A stretch of 64,000 nucleotides of DNA, from the NCBI GenBank assembly GCA_902777355.1, contig CACYTU010000021.1, positions 17,237 to 81,236 of the forward strand, given 5' to 3'. Below, one piece after another: positions 15,271 to 24,742 of the stretch (position 1 is the first letter of the stretch; every line of letters starts with the position of its first letter). The notes below the pieces were generated by a model. It made no database searches. It was not told the origin of the DNA and saw only the letters and a list, made by a program, of their open reading frames with translations. Made by a program: the position numbers and the translations under genes. The DNA is from an uncultured Lachnospiraceae bacterium (GTDB taxonomy: Bacteria; Bacillota; Clostridia; Lachnospirales; Lachnospiraceae).

Positions 15271-16227
15271 TTATCTCACGACCCATTCGCCAAAATCATC
15301 ATCCCAGTCAAGATAGGGTCTCTCGCAGACTGTGCCGTCCGTGAGTGTCACGCTCTTGACCCCGGCATATATATAGCGGATCTGCTTTCTCTTGGGGATC
15401 GTCATGTAATCGCAATACACAACCTGTCCCGGCTCGACGATTTTGTTGGTGACCCAGGTATAGACTGTATCTCCGTAAATTCTGTTTTTGCTGCTGTCCT
15501 TGGCATAGACATATACTTCAAAGCTCTCGATCGTCTGGTCGGAAGAAGTATTGAGGAACTGCATGCGCACGTTCAAAAAGTCCGAGCTGTCGCTGGTCCA
15601 GTTCCAGTCGGCATAGCTGTTGGCCGGGAAGTCCATCGGCACTTCCGTCGTGTTGACCTTCCTCTTGGTGGGCTGTTCATAGAGGTAACTGCAGTTCACG
15701 TATCCGGTTTTGGAAATAGTCGGCGCGTAGACGGTCCAGTATTCGGAATCCGACCTGTCCAGGACGACTACCGGATCTCCGGTGTACAATTTCCCGATCT
15801 CATTCTTTGATTCAAAGGCCTTGGCCTTGCGGACCGCCAGGTAACCGGTCTTGACTTTGGCATACATTACCTCGCCGTCATATTCCCCCTTGTAGCGGAG
15901 GTAACTGCCGTTAACATAGCCATGCTTACCCAGAGAGGGGGCATAGACATAGCGGTATACGCTCTCGTCTCCGCTCGTGGGGCACTCGATCACAGTGTCT
16001 CCTGTGTAAAGCTTGCCGATCTCGTTTTTGGAGTTGAACTCTTTTTTGGTACGCAGTGCCAGGTAGCCGGTCTCCACCTTCACTGTATAAGTATTGAGGC
16101 GGTAGTTCGCGGCGTTTATTTTCTGGGGCACTGCAAGGATCAGTATTGCCGCCAGAAGCAGGACAGAAATCATGGCCCTGGCAGACTTCCCACTGCTGAT
16201 CCTCAGGTTTTCAGTATTGGCTCTCAT
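15271..16227 (-). CDS. Secreted protein with two bacterial SH3 domains
   Basis: 318 residues from ATG 16227, with AGGGAGGAAT upstream. A signal peptide ends near INAANY. Two SH3b-like repeats follow, residues about 45-110 and 120-185. Each contains VKTGYLAxR, the segment SKNEIGKLYTGD, a YAP strand and GYVNxSYL. Such domains bind cell-wall peptides. The C-terminal 130 residues are a beta-rich domain (DFLNVRMQFLNTSSDQTIESFEVYVYAKD) like those of extracellular transport or adhesion proteins. No enzyme motif is seen. It is the only gene of its transcript. Confidence 0.8.
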   Translation of the reverse strand: MRANTENLRISSGKSARAMISVLLLAAILILAVPQKINAANYRLNTYTVKVETGYLALRTKKEFNSKNEIGKLYTGDTVIECPTSGDESVYRYVYAPSLGKHGYVNGSYLRYKGEYDGEVMYAKVKTGYLAVRKAKAFESKNEIGKLYTGDPVVVLDRSDSEYWTVYAPTISKTGYVNCSYLYEQPTKRKVNTTEVPMDFPANSYADWNWTSDSSDFLNVRMQFLNTSSDQTIESFEVYVYAKDSSKNRIYGDTVYTWVTNKIVEPGQVVYCDYMTIPKRKQIRYIYAGVKSVTLTDGTVCERPYLDWDDDFGEWVVR

Positions 16228-16383
16228 CTTATTCCTCCCTTTCAAAGCGCTATAAGCAGGGACAGCCGTATTGTGTCCGGCTGCTGTCTGCCGCGGCTTT
16301 ATCACTGACTTTTCTGTCAATACAATTATACATTTTCCTCTGATATACCGTCAATCTAACGTAAAAAAAACGAGTCGGCAAAT

Positions 16384-16460
16384 GCGAACCCCTTACTGTT
16401 CACACGGCGATATCAAAGTTTCACTTTGTCGCATAAAACGCATGACAGGTGGGTTCGCAG
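16384..16460. ncRNA. Possible structured RNA or operator
   Basis: TGCGAACCC (16384-16392) pairs with GGGTTCGCA (16452-16460), enclosing an inner hairpin with GCGA/TCGC and CAAAG/CTTTG arms. The compact two-stem layout is suggestive, but no known family is recognised. Confidence 0.3.
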
Positions 16461-16552
16461 CGCAAAACAAATAGCCGCCGTTTTATGCAATAACCGGGTA
16501 TGCAGTCTTCCGATTGCTTCTGATTGCTTCCGATTGAAGGACCGGCTTCCAA

Positions 16553-16581
16553 TTGAACAATCGATTTCCATAGGATAAAAT
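16553..16581 (+). promoter_or_regulatory. SigA-type promoter for the zinc-ribbon pseudokinase gene
   Basis: TTGAAC, a 17-base spacer and TAAAAT. It stands about 160 bases before the ATG at 16741. Confidence 0.55.
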
Positions 16582-16740
16582 ATAGGAAAGAAATAAACGG
16601 TAAAGGAACCGAATACCGACGGTAATATGAGCCCGAAAAATGAACAGCAGTCTTATCCGCAGACTGTGGCAGTGTTCCCGGCAGGCCATAAGGAAATACA
16701 GTATAGACGAAAACAGCGCGTCTTTTCCAGGAGGTAAAAC

Positions 16741-19083
16741 ATGAAAATCTGTTACAACTGCTTTCATACAGCGAACGATTCCTTTCGTTTCTGCGAAAAG
16801 TGCGGGTCGCCTCTGGATTATCAGAACAGTGCCGCCTGTCCGGACGCTCTCGAGTGCGGAACGACCCTGTATGGACGTTATCTGATCGGAAATGTTCTGC
16901 AGCAGGACGATTCTTCTATTACCTATGCAGCACAGGACTCCCGCACAAAGGGAAGGGTCGCGGTCAGGGAATACTTCCCCAGGGCATACTCCTCGAGATC
17001 TTCCATGTGCACCGTATCGGTCTCCGAAGAGCACAGGGATGAATATCTGGAGGGGAAAGATCTGTTCCTGCAGAATGCGGAGACTCTGGCAGATGAAACG
17101 GATTCCGACCAGCCTCCTTGTGTTCAGTCTTATTTCAACCAGAATGATACTGCCTATCTGGTCGTGGACTATGGAAGTCCGGATCATCTGAAGGAATTTC
17201 TGGATGGAAAAAAGTTCCAGGTCCCCGGCGCAGGACCAGCCAGGGATTCAGCCGGCAGGCCATCGTCTGCGGTTTCACCTGTGGCATCACATGTGGCATC
17301 ATCCGCGGTTTCACCTGTGGCATCATCCACAGCATCACCTGTGGCATCATCTGCAGTATCATCCGAGGCTTCACCCACAGGGAAAAGCACGCCGCCGGCT
17401 TCCACAGCTGCAGCCACGGATCCTTCTCTTTCTCCGGACGCAGTCCAAAAAACGTCTCTGCCTGAAGACCGCCCCGGCAGTCCCGGGGGCTATTACCCGG
17501 GCACTTTACCCGGCGAAAGCATCAACGTGCCCCACCGGAATCCTGGCCGCGATCCTGCTTTGAATCCGGAAAACGCCAGACCCCAGGATCCCGCGCCGAA
17601 TGGTCTGTGGCACGATGTGCCGGGCAGTCTGCCGGGTGGTATTCCCGGCAGCACAGGTTACGGTCCGGGCGGCAGCTCGGGCGCTGGTCCGGGCAGCAGT
17701 CCGAATTTCTCAGCAGATGGTGGCAGGGGCGCTGGTCCGGGCGGCTTTCCGGGCAGCAGTTCCGGCCGCGGTCCGGACGCAGGAAAGAGTACTTCCGCAG
17801 GTTCCGGTGCGGGCAGCGGCAGGAAGAACAGCTTTCTTCCCATTGCTTTCATACTGGGGATACTGGCCCTGTGTCTGGTCGTCATTATGCTGTTGATTCC
17901 CCGTATTGCGAGAGGCTCCCGGGATTTCAGATATTTCATTTACTCGATCCAGAGACAAATTCACAAGAAACGGGACTGGCTTGAGAGAAGATCGTCGGAA
18001 CCCGATGACAGCTCTGATGGAAAGGGATCAGGAAGCGGATCAGGGATCGAAGATATCTTCAATGGAAACGGGTCTGAAAATGATGGCACGAAAAAAGACA
18101 CTCCGGTCAAGAACCCTTTTGAAGACCTGCTGAAAGATGACAGCAGCTCAGACGAAGAATCCGCAAAAGGAATCAGTTCCGGAAATTACTACAACAAAGG
18201 ATACTACGCACTGCTTGGAGACGAATGCTTCTTTGCTGACTCCCGCGGTCTCTACCGCAGCAGTTATGACGATATCGGGAATGCGGAAAAAGTTGCTTCC
18301 GAACCGGCCACTTATCTCAATCTATATGGCGGCAGGATATACTACTTAAATGATTTAGACAATAAAATCAGGTGTTTTGATCCGGATAGCAAAGCCACCT
18401 ATGACATTTATGATTATGAGGGTGAGCAGGGATTTAAACCTGAGTCGGTCTGTATTAACGGGGACTGGTGCTATTTTTCATGCAAGAACAGACTCTACCG
18501 GTTTTCCATGGAGGATGTCAGCAGTCAGTCTTCCCTGCATTCGCAGGACGTCGAAACAGTCCTGGAGGATTTTAACGCTGAGAACCATATTTTCCCCAGC
18601 CTGTGTTTCGTAGAGGGGAGCATGGTGTACAACGGGCAGGAAGGGACAGTAGCGGTCGACCCTGATGGCAACAGGAAAACACTGTCCCCCAGGAAGGGCA
18701 GGCTGTTCAGCAGCGGGTCTGACCTTTACTTCAAGTACGGTATCAATGAAATCTACCGGCTCGGCCTGGATGGAAGCAGCACTCAGATTATAAACGCGCA
18801 ATCCGGAAGCTTCATCACAACTGCCGGCTGCACCGGAGGCTGGATTTATTATTCACTTGAAACTGAAGATAATATAGAACTGTGGAGACTCTCATCAGAC
18901 GGGGATCAGAATGAATATATAGGGGACCTGGGTTCGAAAGGAGATATCCTGATCAGTTTATGTGTGTTCAAAGCTCCTGATGAAGATGTGGCCGGCGATA
19001 AGTCTGCATATGCATATGTCTATCTGCTTCCAAAAACAGACTCCCGGATGACTCCGATCCATAAGACTTTCTCTGTTGAGTGA
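16741..19083 (+). CDS. Membrane protein: zinc ribbon, pseudokinase N-lobe, TM, DUF5050-like propeller
   Basis: 780 residues, with AGGAGGT before the ATG. Residues 1-25 are a zinc ribbon (CYNC and CEKC). Residues about 43-160 resemble only the N-lobe of Clostridial Ser/Thr kinases: GRYLIGNVLQ, ITYAAQD and VAVREYFP. The kinase signature has VAIKEYFP, so the ATP-binding lysine is arginine here, and the glycine loop reads QQDDSS. The C-lobe with HRD and DFG is absent. A Ser/Ala/Pro then Gly/Pro linker of about 200 residues follows, partly built of SAVSPVAS units. A membrane segment (FLPIAFILGILALCLVVIMLL) comes next, then an extracellular domain with YYxN and IYYLN blades typical of DUF5050. It may sense an external signal without kinase activity. 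Confidence 0.8.
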   Translation: MKICYNCFHTANDSFRFCEKCGSPLDYQNSAACPDALECGTTLYGRYLIGNVLQQDDSSITYAAQDSRTKGRVAVREYFPRAYSSRSSMCTVSVSEEHRDEYLEGKDLFLQNAETLADETDSDQPPCVQSYFNQNDTAYLVVDYGSPDHLKEFLDGKKFQVPGAGPARDSAGRPSSAVSPVASHVASSAVSPVASSTASPVASSAVSSEASPTGKSTPPASTAAATDPSLSPDAVQKTSLPEDRPGSPGGYYPGTLPGESINVPHRNPGRDPALNPENARPQDPAPNGLWHDVPGSLPGGIPGSTGYGPGGSSGAGPGSSPNFSADGGRGAGPGGFPGSSSGRGPDAGKSTSAGSGAGSGRKNSFLPIAFILGILALCLVVIMLLIPRIARGSRDFRYFIYSIQRQIHKKRDWLERRSSEPDDSSDGKGSGSGSGIEDIFNGNGSENDGTKKDTPVKNPFEDLLKDDSSSDEESAKGISSGNYYNKGYYALLGDECFFADSRGLYRSSYDDIGNAEKVASEPATYLNLYGGRIYYLNDLDNKIRCFDPDSKATYDIYDYEGEQGFKPESVCINGDWCYFSCKNRLYRFSMEDVSSQSSLHSQDVETVLEDFNAENHIFPSLCFVEGSMVYNGQEGTVAVDPDGNRKTLSPRKGRLFSSGSDLYFKYGINEIYRLGLDGSSTQIINAQSGSFITTAGCTGGWIYYSLETEDNIELWRLSSDGDQNEYIGDLGSKGDILISLCVFKAPDEDVAGDKSAYAYVYLLPKTDSRMTPIHKTFSVE

Positions 19084-19140
19084 TGTTTGATTGATGTTTG
19101 ATTGATGTTTGATTGATGTTTGATTGATGTTCAATTGATG
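19081..19140. repeat. 11-bp tandem repeat starting at a stop codon
   Basis: TGATGTTTGAT repeats 5.4 times. The first three bases of the first unit are the TGA stop codon of the preceding gene. As 11 is not a multiple of three, the array is noncoding. Confidence 0.9.
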
Positions 19141-19207
19141 TACTCCACCGACCGGCCCGTATCCGCCGAAATGCGGAAACTTCATTACACGTGCTGTATC
19201 ATCAACA

Positions 19208-19289
19208 GGGCAGAGACGGTCATGCCGCCCTCTACCCTCCCGCGGGCTTCCGTTCGCTATCAGGCGAAAAACACCTTACGCAGCCCTGC
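19208..19289. repeat. Dispersed palindromic repeat R1, copy A
   Basis: About 82 bp, matching 42081-42163 along its whole length: a GGGCAGAG...CCGCCCTCT palindrome, CCCTCCCGCGG, TCAGGCGAAA, CCTTACG and GCCCTGC. It lies between convergent genes. Bases 19372-19500 beyond it are T-rich imperfect repeats of TCTCTTTGTTTTTGTG, ending 22 bases from the next stop codon. Confidence 0.7.
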
Positions 19290-19521
19290 GATAAAAAGAC
19301 ACGGAGGACGGATCTGTCTGACTGCCTGCATGCAGCCGGTCAAACGATCCCGTCTCCCGTGTCTCTTTTGTTTTCTGTATCTCTTTGTTTGTATCTCTTT
19401 GTTTTTGTGTCTCTTTGTTTTTGTATCTCTTTGTTTTCTGTATCTCTTTGTTTTTTGTGTCTCTTTTGTTTCCGTGTCCCTTTTGATCTGTTTTGTTTTC
19501 CGTGCCCCTTTATTCTGTTTT

Positions 19522-20229
19522 TCAGAAAAAGCGCTCTTCGGCATGGAAGACGCGGCTGATCTCACTGTAGCGGCCGAACACTGTGATGCGGTCTCCCGGC
19601 ATGAAGACTGTATCCGCCTTTGCCGCCTCCTGCCTGATCCCGTCTCTTTCGATCAGAAGCACCATCAGATTGTGGTTCTGCTTCAACCGGCTCTGAGCCA
19701 GGCTTTTCCCCTGAAGCTCTTCCGGTACCTCTTTCAGAATCACGTTGGCAATGGATTCATGCCCGATATAGTCCATCAGCAGCACGGTATTTACCTTGTC
19801 CTGCTTCATGATCCTTCCCGCCAGCCGGCTCAGTATACTGTCGATCCTCTTGCGGATGAACCGCGTTCTGATCAGTGTGATGACCAGAGCCGCAATCGCA
19901 AGAGGAACCACGATTCCTACGAAAACGTTGTCAACCTGGGCAGATTTCAGGGAGAAAAAAACATTGACGAGAGCAGACACGATCGACACGTTGAAGACGT
20001 ATCCGAAGAGCATGGTCACCTGAGCAAGCCTTCGACGCATTTTTGAAGAAAGAATGCTCTCGCTCTCGCGGGTCGTGAAACCGGCTCCGGTCAGAATCGA
20101 CAGGACCTGAAAGCGGGCCTTGTCATCCGGCAGTCCGGTAATCCGGAACATCATTGTAAAAAGTTCCAGGATGATCCAGTAAATCAGGACGATCACTGAA
20201 AAAAGGATACTGGCAAGAAATAATGTCAT
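19522..20229 (-). CDS. Membrane protein with C-terminal TrkA-C (RCK_C) domain
   Basis: 235 residues. Two or three membrane segments occupy the N-terminus: residues 1-30 and about 78-120, including IVVPLAIAALVITLI. Between them is the segment GLPDDKARFQVLSILTGAGFTTRESE. The C-terminal 80 residues form a TrkA-C fold: LKEVPEELQGKSLAQSRLKQNHNLMVLLIERDG, then AKADTVFMPGDRITVFG. TrkA-C domains bind small ligands such as c-di-AMP and gate ion transport. No NAD-binding TrkA-N domain and no large permease domain are present, so it may be a stand-alone sensor. It could share a transcript with nothing downstream, as repeats follow its stop codon. Confidence 0.85.
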   Translation of the reverse strand: MTLFLASILFSVIVLIYWIILELFTMMFRITGLPDDKARFQVLSILTGAGFTTRESESILSSKMRRRLAQVTMLFGYVFNVSIVSALVNVFFSLKSAQVDNVFVGIVVPLAIAALVITLIRTRFIRKRIDSILSRLAGRIMKQDKVNTVLLMDYIGHESIANVILKEVPEELQGKSLAQSRLKQNHNLMVLLIERDGIRQEAAKADTVFMPGDRITVFGRYSEISRVFHAEERFF

Positions 20230-20354
20230 CGATCTGCTCCTGTCTGATTCACATGCTTATGTATATCTTCTTTTTTCAGGTTGTTATGGGCTGAAATAAG
20301 TCGCAAACAGTTAAGGTTTCCTGCCGGACAGACAGAGAAAAAAGCTCTGCGCGG

Positions 20355-20888
20355 TCAGTCGTAAATACGGATCTCGCCGTTTCCGATCTTATACGCCGCA
20401 AACTCTTCATTGGTCATGTCGCGGTGCCAGGATTCCACATAACGGACGATTCCGTTGTGAGCCACCAGCACATAGGTCTTTTCATCGTTTTTCAGCTCGT
20501 CCAGAAGATTATATACCCTCTGTGCAGCGCGGAACATGGACTCACCGGTCCCGAAGGAGTTGAGGAAACATTGCTTAGCCTCAAAAAAGCCCCGACTGTT
20601 TCGGGGGCTGGTGCCCTCCCAAATCCCGAAATTCTGCTCCGCCAGGCGCGGCTCGACGCGTACAGGAATCCCTGTGATCTTCGAGATGTGCCCGGCTGTG
20701 TCCGCCGCCCTCATCAGGGGCGAGCACAGTATCTCATCTGCCGTATATCCCATTTCCACGAATTTATTACCTGTCTGAATTGCCTGCTCGTGCCCCTTTT
20801 CTGTCAGCGGGACATCTGTGGCTCCGCAGATCTTGTCCGCTACATTCCACTCAGATTCCCCATGTCTGATAAAATAAATTTTTCCCAT
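20355..20888 (-). CDS. Histidine phosphatase family protein (phosphoglycerate mutase-like)
   Basis: 177 residues with the catalytic RHGESEWN motif (residues 8-15), PLTEKGHEQA, CSPLMRAADTA with the second arginine, the acid-base E in EQNFGIWEG, and VAHNGIVRY with the second histidine. All key residues of the family are kept. Enzymes of this size dephosphorylate small metabolites such as sugar phosphates or cobalamin precursors; the true substrate is open. It is transcribed on its own, followed downstream by the TrkA-C gene on the same strand 125 bases away. Confidence 0.92.
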   Translation of the reverse strand: MGKIYFIRHGESEWNVADKICGATDVPLTEKGHEQAIQTGNKFVEMGYTADEILCSPLMRAADTAGHISKITGIPVRVEPRLAEQNFGIWEGTSPRNSRGFFEAKQCFLNSFGTGESMFRAAQRVYNLLDELKNDEKTYVLVAHNGIVRYVESWHRDMTNEEFAAYKIGNGEIRIYD

Positions 20889-20908
20889 TTTTCCCTCTTT
20901 CCAAAATC

Positions 20909-21105
20909 ATGCCGGAACACAAGCCGGATCTTGTCGGAACACGTCGGAACATGCCAATACTTGCCGGAACCAGCCGGAACATTCCAGAACCAGCCGGAGC
21001 GCACCATCACTTGCCGGAACCAACCGGAACATTCCGGAACCAGCCGGAGCGCACCATCACTTGCCGGAACCAGCCGGAACATACCGGATCGCGCCAGCAC
21101 CATAA
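20909..21105. repeat. Tandem repeats of CCGGAAC units next to the DUF554 stop codon
   Basis: Higher-order repeats built from GCCGGAACCAGCCGGAACAT and GAGCGCACCATCACTT. Two long copies lie around 20985-21080. The array ends five bases from the stop codon of the downstream minus-strand gene. Confidence 0.8.
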
Positions 21106-21109
21106 GCCG

Positions 21110-21850
21110 TCAGCCAAAGGGCAGATAGGCCGCCAGCACTGCCAGGACCAGACCGGGCATCATATTGGCGACGCGCACCTTCTTTCCCCACACCAGGTTT
21201 ACTCCGACGCAGAAAATGAGGATGGAACCCACGAGGGAGATGTTGGCAATGGCAGCCTCTGTCATGAGAGGGGCGATCAGCCTGGCCAGCAGGGTGACAC
21301 CGCCCTCAAAGAAAAAGATCGGAATCGCGGCAAAAGCACTGCCCTTGCCCATGGCGGATGTCATGACCGCGACAATGATGAAATCCAGTACGGACTTCAC
21401 CGCCAGGGTTGAGTAGTCTCCCATCACCCCGTCCTGGATCGAGCCGACTATTGCCATCGCCCCGATACATATGGTGAGCGAGGACGTGACAAAGGCATCC
21501 ACAAAGCGGGCATCCTTAGCGTTTCCTGTCTTGAACTTGAGCCAGGTCCCAAAGCGCTCAAAGGCCTCTTCTATCTGCAGAATCTCGCCGATCACGGTTC
21601 CGACCGCCAGGCAGAGCACGATAAACATGGACCTTCCGCTCGTAAGGGCGAACCCTTCACCTGTCCCGGAAGCCGTGATCTGCAGCATGCCCTCCATGGC
21701 TCCCGCAATCGCGATAAAAAGCACGCTGATCCCGCACACGATCGTGACAGATTCCTGCTGCTCCTCTTTAAATAAACGGCCTGCAAAATGGCCGACAAGG
21801 CCGCCTGCCACTACCGCACCTGTATTGATCAGTGTTCCTGTTCCTGCCAT
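21110..21850 (-). CDS. DUF554 (YqgA-type) membrane protein
   Basis: 246 residues from ATG 21850, with GGAG upstream. The N-terminus GTLINTGAVVAGGLVGHFAG is diagnostic of DUF554. About seven hydrophobic segments follow, with conserved GDYSTLAVKSVLDFIIVAVMTSAMGKGSAFAAIPIFFFEGGVTLLA. The family is thought to be a transporter, but its cargo is unknown. The protein is of normal length. Degenerate ATG-AAAAA repeats lie upstream at 21895-22010, beyond which comes the YARHG gene in the same direction. Confidence 0.92.
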   Translation of the reverse strand: MAGTGTLINTGAVVAGGLVGHFAGRLFKEEQQESVTIVCGISVLFIAIAGAMEGMLQITASGTGEGFALTSGRSMFIVLCLAVGTVIGEILQIEEAFERFGTWLKFKTGNAKDARFVDAFVTSSLTICIGAMAIVGSIQDGVMGDYSTLAVKSVLDFIIVAVMTSAMGKGSAFAAIPIFFFEGGVTLLARLIAPLMTEAAIANISLVGSILIFCVGVNLVWGKKVRVANMMPGLVLAVLAAYLPFG

Positions 21851-22135
21851 GCCTGTACTCCATAAAAATGGTAATACCTTACTTCGCATAAAAGTAATGC
21901 CTATATTCCACGAAAAATGGTACCGCCCTGCTTCACGAAAAATGAAACTGCCCTGCTTTACGAAAAAAGGGATACCTGTTCTCCATGAAAAAAGGAAACG
22001 GATGGGGCGGTTTCTTCCTCCCCATCCGGTCAGGTGACTCTTTTCTCAGGATCTTTTCTGCGCTGACCCCATGCAGCAGCTTCCGGTCTGCCGCGTCCAA
22101 AAGATACTGCTGACAGTCCTTTTGGGCTTAAGTGG

Positions 22136-23320
22136 TCAGTCATCCAGGACCGAAAACGGTCTCATTTCCAGGTCTTCTCCCATATGAGCCGTCCTCAGAG
22201 TTGAAGCCTCTTCGTTGGAAACATTGCTCATCATCTCGATGCTGATGGATGAAACCTCATCCTCGCTGATCTGTGTCAGATCGAAGGTATTGGTTCCGGA
22301 GAGGTCTTTCACGTCCTGATCCTTTTTCTTCTGGTCCTTGCCGTCTTTCATTTCAAAGCCCTGCAGCTCTACCTCGGCCGCTACGGCATACCACGGTTTG
22401 TCGGCATTTGCCTCCTCATCCATCAGGAGAGATTCAATACACTCCAGTCTGCCGTCGGTCAGCTGGAAATAGCTGATGATCCATCTGCCGTCGTCAGTGG
22501 TCTCCTCTCTGCGGATTAGGTTGTCATCGCAGATATAATACTCGATATTTCCGTCACTCAGGACCACCCGTTTGGGAGAACCATTCTCAACTGTATAGAT
22601 TGAGAACACAGCTCCATCTCCGAAGGCCTTTTTGTCCATGGGGCCGACTATAAATTCATCCTGCCCGTCACCATCCAGATCCCTGCTGGTGTAACCCATG
22701 GATTCCACAGCGTCTTCGTTCTGAGAGACCCACTGCAGCCCAAGTCTGGACATGGATTCCGCGTCCCATCCTGCCAGCGCTGCCCCGTTATATCTCTGGT
22801 AGATATCGTAATAGGCATCGTCCGCCTCGTTAGGGCCTGTCATGCGGAGTTTTGTCTTCTTCTTTTTGTGTTTTGCTTTGCGCTTGGCCTCATAGGCAGC
22901 AATGAAATTGACATTGGCTGTCTCATAGGCGTTGAAGAGATTGCCGTTAAAGAGCTTCTCTTCAATCTTTCCGTGATACCATTTCTGCTTATTGAAATAT
23001 TCCTGGATCCACTTGGTGGAAAACTTGCGGCCCCGTCTTGCGAAAAACTCGTTGCGGGCAAGAATCAGCTGGTCGTCGCTCATCCAGCTGATATTCTGCT
23101 CTGTAATAAAATATGTATCGGCATCAGGGAGAAGATACTGATTGTCATCCGCCTGCCTGTTGAATTCCCAGTCGTCATTCTCTGAGTTTCCACCGAATTT
23201 TATTTTGTTTTTGGCAAGTGTTGTTACATCTCCTGTGTCCGCCGCCGCCGGCACCGCCAGAGAGCCTGATACGATCACAGCCAGCGCGACCGCTATCAAT
23301 CTCAAGCCGATTCCTTTCAT
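22136..23320 (-). CDS. Secreted YARHG-domain protein
   Basis: 394 residues with a signal peptide cut near VPAAADT. Residues about 75-130 are a YARHG domain: SWMSDDQLILARNEFFARRGRKF and then WIQEYFNKQKWYHGKI. The name motif reads FARRG here. A basic helix (KRKAKHKKKKTK) separates it from a C-terminal domain of about 220 residues, with a DLDGDGQDEFIVGP calcium-loop-like segment. YARHG proteins are extracellular and thought to bind cell-wall material. It stands alone between repeat-rich gaps. Confidence 0.85.
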   Translation of the reverse strand: MKGIGLRLIAVALAVIVSGSLAVPAAADTGDVTTLAKNKIKFGGNSENDDWEFNRQADDNQYLLPDADTYFITEQNISWMSDDQLILARNEFFARRGRKFSTKWIQEYFNKQKWYHGKIEEKLFNGNLFNAYETANVNFIAAYEAKRKAKHKKKKTKLRMTGPNEADDAYYDIYQRYNGAALAGWDAESMSRLGLQWVSQNEDAVESMGYTSRDLDGDGQDEFIVGPMDKKAFGDGAVFSIYTVENGSPKRVVLSDGNIEYYICDDNLIRREETTDDGRWIISYFQLTDGRLECIESLLMDEEANADKPWYAVAAEVELQGFEMKDGKDQKKKDQDVKDLSGTNTFDLTQISEDEVSSISIEMMSNVSNEEASTLRTAHMGEDLEMRPFSVLDD

Positions 23321-24064
23321 AAGTAAGTCCCTCCCGGTCAGGTCATCCTCCGAGCCAGAAACAATTTAGTAAAACAGTGCCTTCCGAATGACTTCTCTGA
23401 AGACTGAGGATCTGCAGAAAATGAATCCTCACAATTTAGTCTGTTTACAGTTTGTCTGCAGTTTGTTTATGTCTGTCTGCAGTCTGTTGACAGCCTGACT
23501 GCAGCCTGTCTATGTCTGTCCGCGTCTTTCTAAAATCTGTCTGCAGTTCCATAGTCTCTAAAAAACCCAGATCCTCTTTCTTTTTAAAAAGGAAATGGGG
23601 AAAAACACTACATAAACCTGCGTCTTTTGCGAACCATAAAAAATCACTATATCATTTATATCACAGTTTTGGCGGTTCGTCTTTAATATTTATGAATTTC
23701 TATGCCTTTTTTGCAGGAATTTCCGCAGAAGTAACAATATTTTGATACTCCATATCTTTAATGACGACACGGGTATCCCACAGGTTACATCGCGGCAACA
23801 TGCGCTGAACACACATTTTCGGGCTTCATCCGTAAGACCGCAGTTAAAAGTCAGCAGTACGCAGCTGACAAACAGCAGACAGCAGCTGACAGGCAGCAGG
23901 ACTCAGCTGACAGGCAGCAGACAGCAGTCGACAGACAGCAGGCCGCAGCTGGCAGGCAGCAGGACGCAGCTGACAGGAAGAAGACAGGAGCCGGGTCTGT
24001 GACTGTGATTAAAACAGAAAAAGACTGCTCCGCCGGTTTTTATGTTTGCGGAACAGCCCTGCTC
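23321..24064. repeat. Gene-free region with 21-bp tandem array
   Basis: Bases 23430-23525 hold CTGCAGTCTGT-like imperfect repeats. Bases 23865-23990 are six 21-bp units of the form CTGACAGGCAGCAGGACTCAG, ending 75 bases beyond the stop codon of the next minus-strand gene. Although a frame stays open through the array, no start signal or homology supports a gene. Confidence 0.7.
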
Positions 24065-24493
24065 TCAGTTCTTGTTGAGGTCGCCCAGAAGACTCTCGAT
24101 GAAGTGCAGTTCCTTTTCAAGCGCGCTCTTCTGCTTGTCAAGGTCTTCCATCTGTACGAATTGCGTTTCCATTTCAGAGTCCGGCAGGTGCAGAAAACCG
24201 CCTGCGACCACAAAGGGAAGCTTCTGCTTTTTCTCGACTCCGTCATAGTCTATTGTGAGTACTGATTCATTCTGGCTCACCACTTTGCCGGGTCCATACT
24301 GGGAGTGCTCGACTTCTGCCCCCTGCAGGTCGGGAAAGGAAAATCCGCTGCGCAGAGCCTCCACTGCCGCCAGACGGCTTCCCAGCGACTCTTTCTGCGC
24401 ATTCAGCTTCTCAATTTTTTCTCTCTTCTCTTCTTCTTTTTGACGCTGCGATAATGTTTTTTTCTTTACCTCTGTCCCTTCTTTATCCGCCAT
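24065..24493 (-). CDS. Coiled-coil protein with a Tudor/SH3-like core, function unknown
   Basis: 142 residues. Residues 8-45 are a charged helix (SQRQKEEEKREKIEKLNAQKESL), likely a coiled coil. Residues about 60-95 read AEVEHSQYGPGKVVSQNESVLTIDYDGVEKKQKLPF, the pattern of the small SH3/Tudor-like domain at the C-terminus of UvrD/PcrA helicases. A second helix (LDKQKSALEKELHFIESLLGDL) closes the protein. There is no helicase part. It may bind nucleic acid or a polymerase partner, by analogy only. It is a single-gene unit with a clear start before lysine-rich codons. Confidence 0.7.
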   Translation of the reverse strand: MADKEGTEVKKKTLSQRQKEEEKREKIEKLNAQKESLGSRLAAVEALRSGFSFPDLQGAEVEHSQYGPGKVVSQNESVLTIDYDGVEKKQKLPFVVAGGFLHLPDSEMETQFVQMEDLDKQKSALEKELHFIESLLGDLNKN

Positions 24494-24742
24494 TTTCTTC
24501 CTCCTGTGCTGAAATGTCTGTACCAGCTGTGATTCATATTCGTCACAATCTTCAGTTAAACAGCGTCTGAAATAATCCCTAACAGATGAATTATATCATA
24601 AATTGTCTGAAAAAATAATCAGTTTATTTAAAAAAGAAGGTAAAAGAAGAAAAAAAGGGTACTTTTCAGACCGGCACGAAACCCGGGGTGTTTTCGAGCG
24701 GTTTTAGCGGGAAAACCCGGGGGTTACGGCATCTGATCCCGA

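Larger units (their letters stand above)
16228..16740. other. Divergent intergenic region
   Basis: Holds the structured stretch at 16384-16460 and the promoter at 16553-16581. Near 16508-16540 there are three copies of GATTGCTTC or a close variant. No gene is supported. Confidence 0.5.

Noticed and set aside
20909-21105. CCGGAAC repeats as a CRISPR array
   Set aside because: No regular repeat-spacer alternation and no cas genes nearby.
23742-24002. An 86-codon frame across the 21-bp array
   Set aside because: Open only because the unit is a multiple of three; no start signal and no homology.
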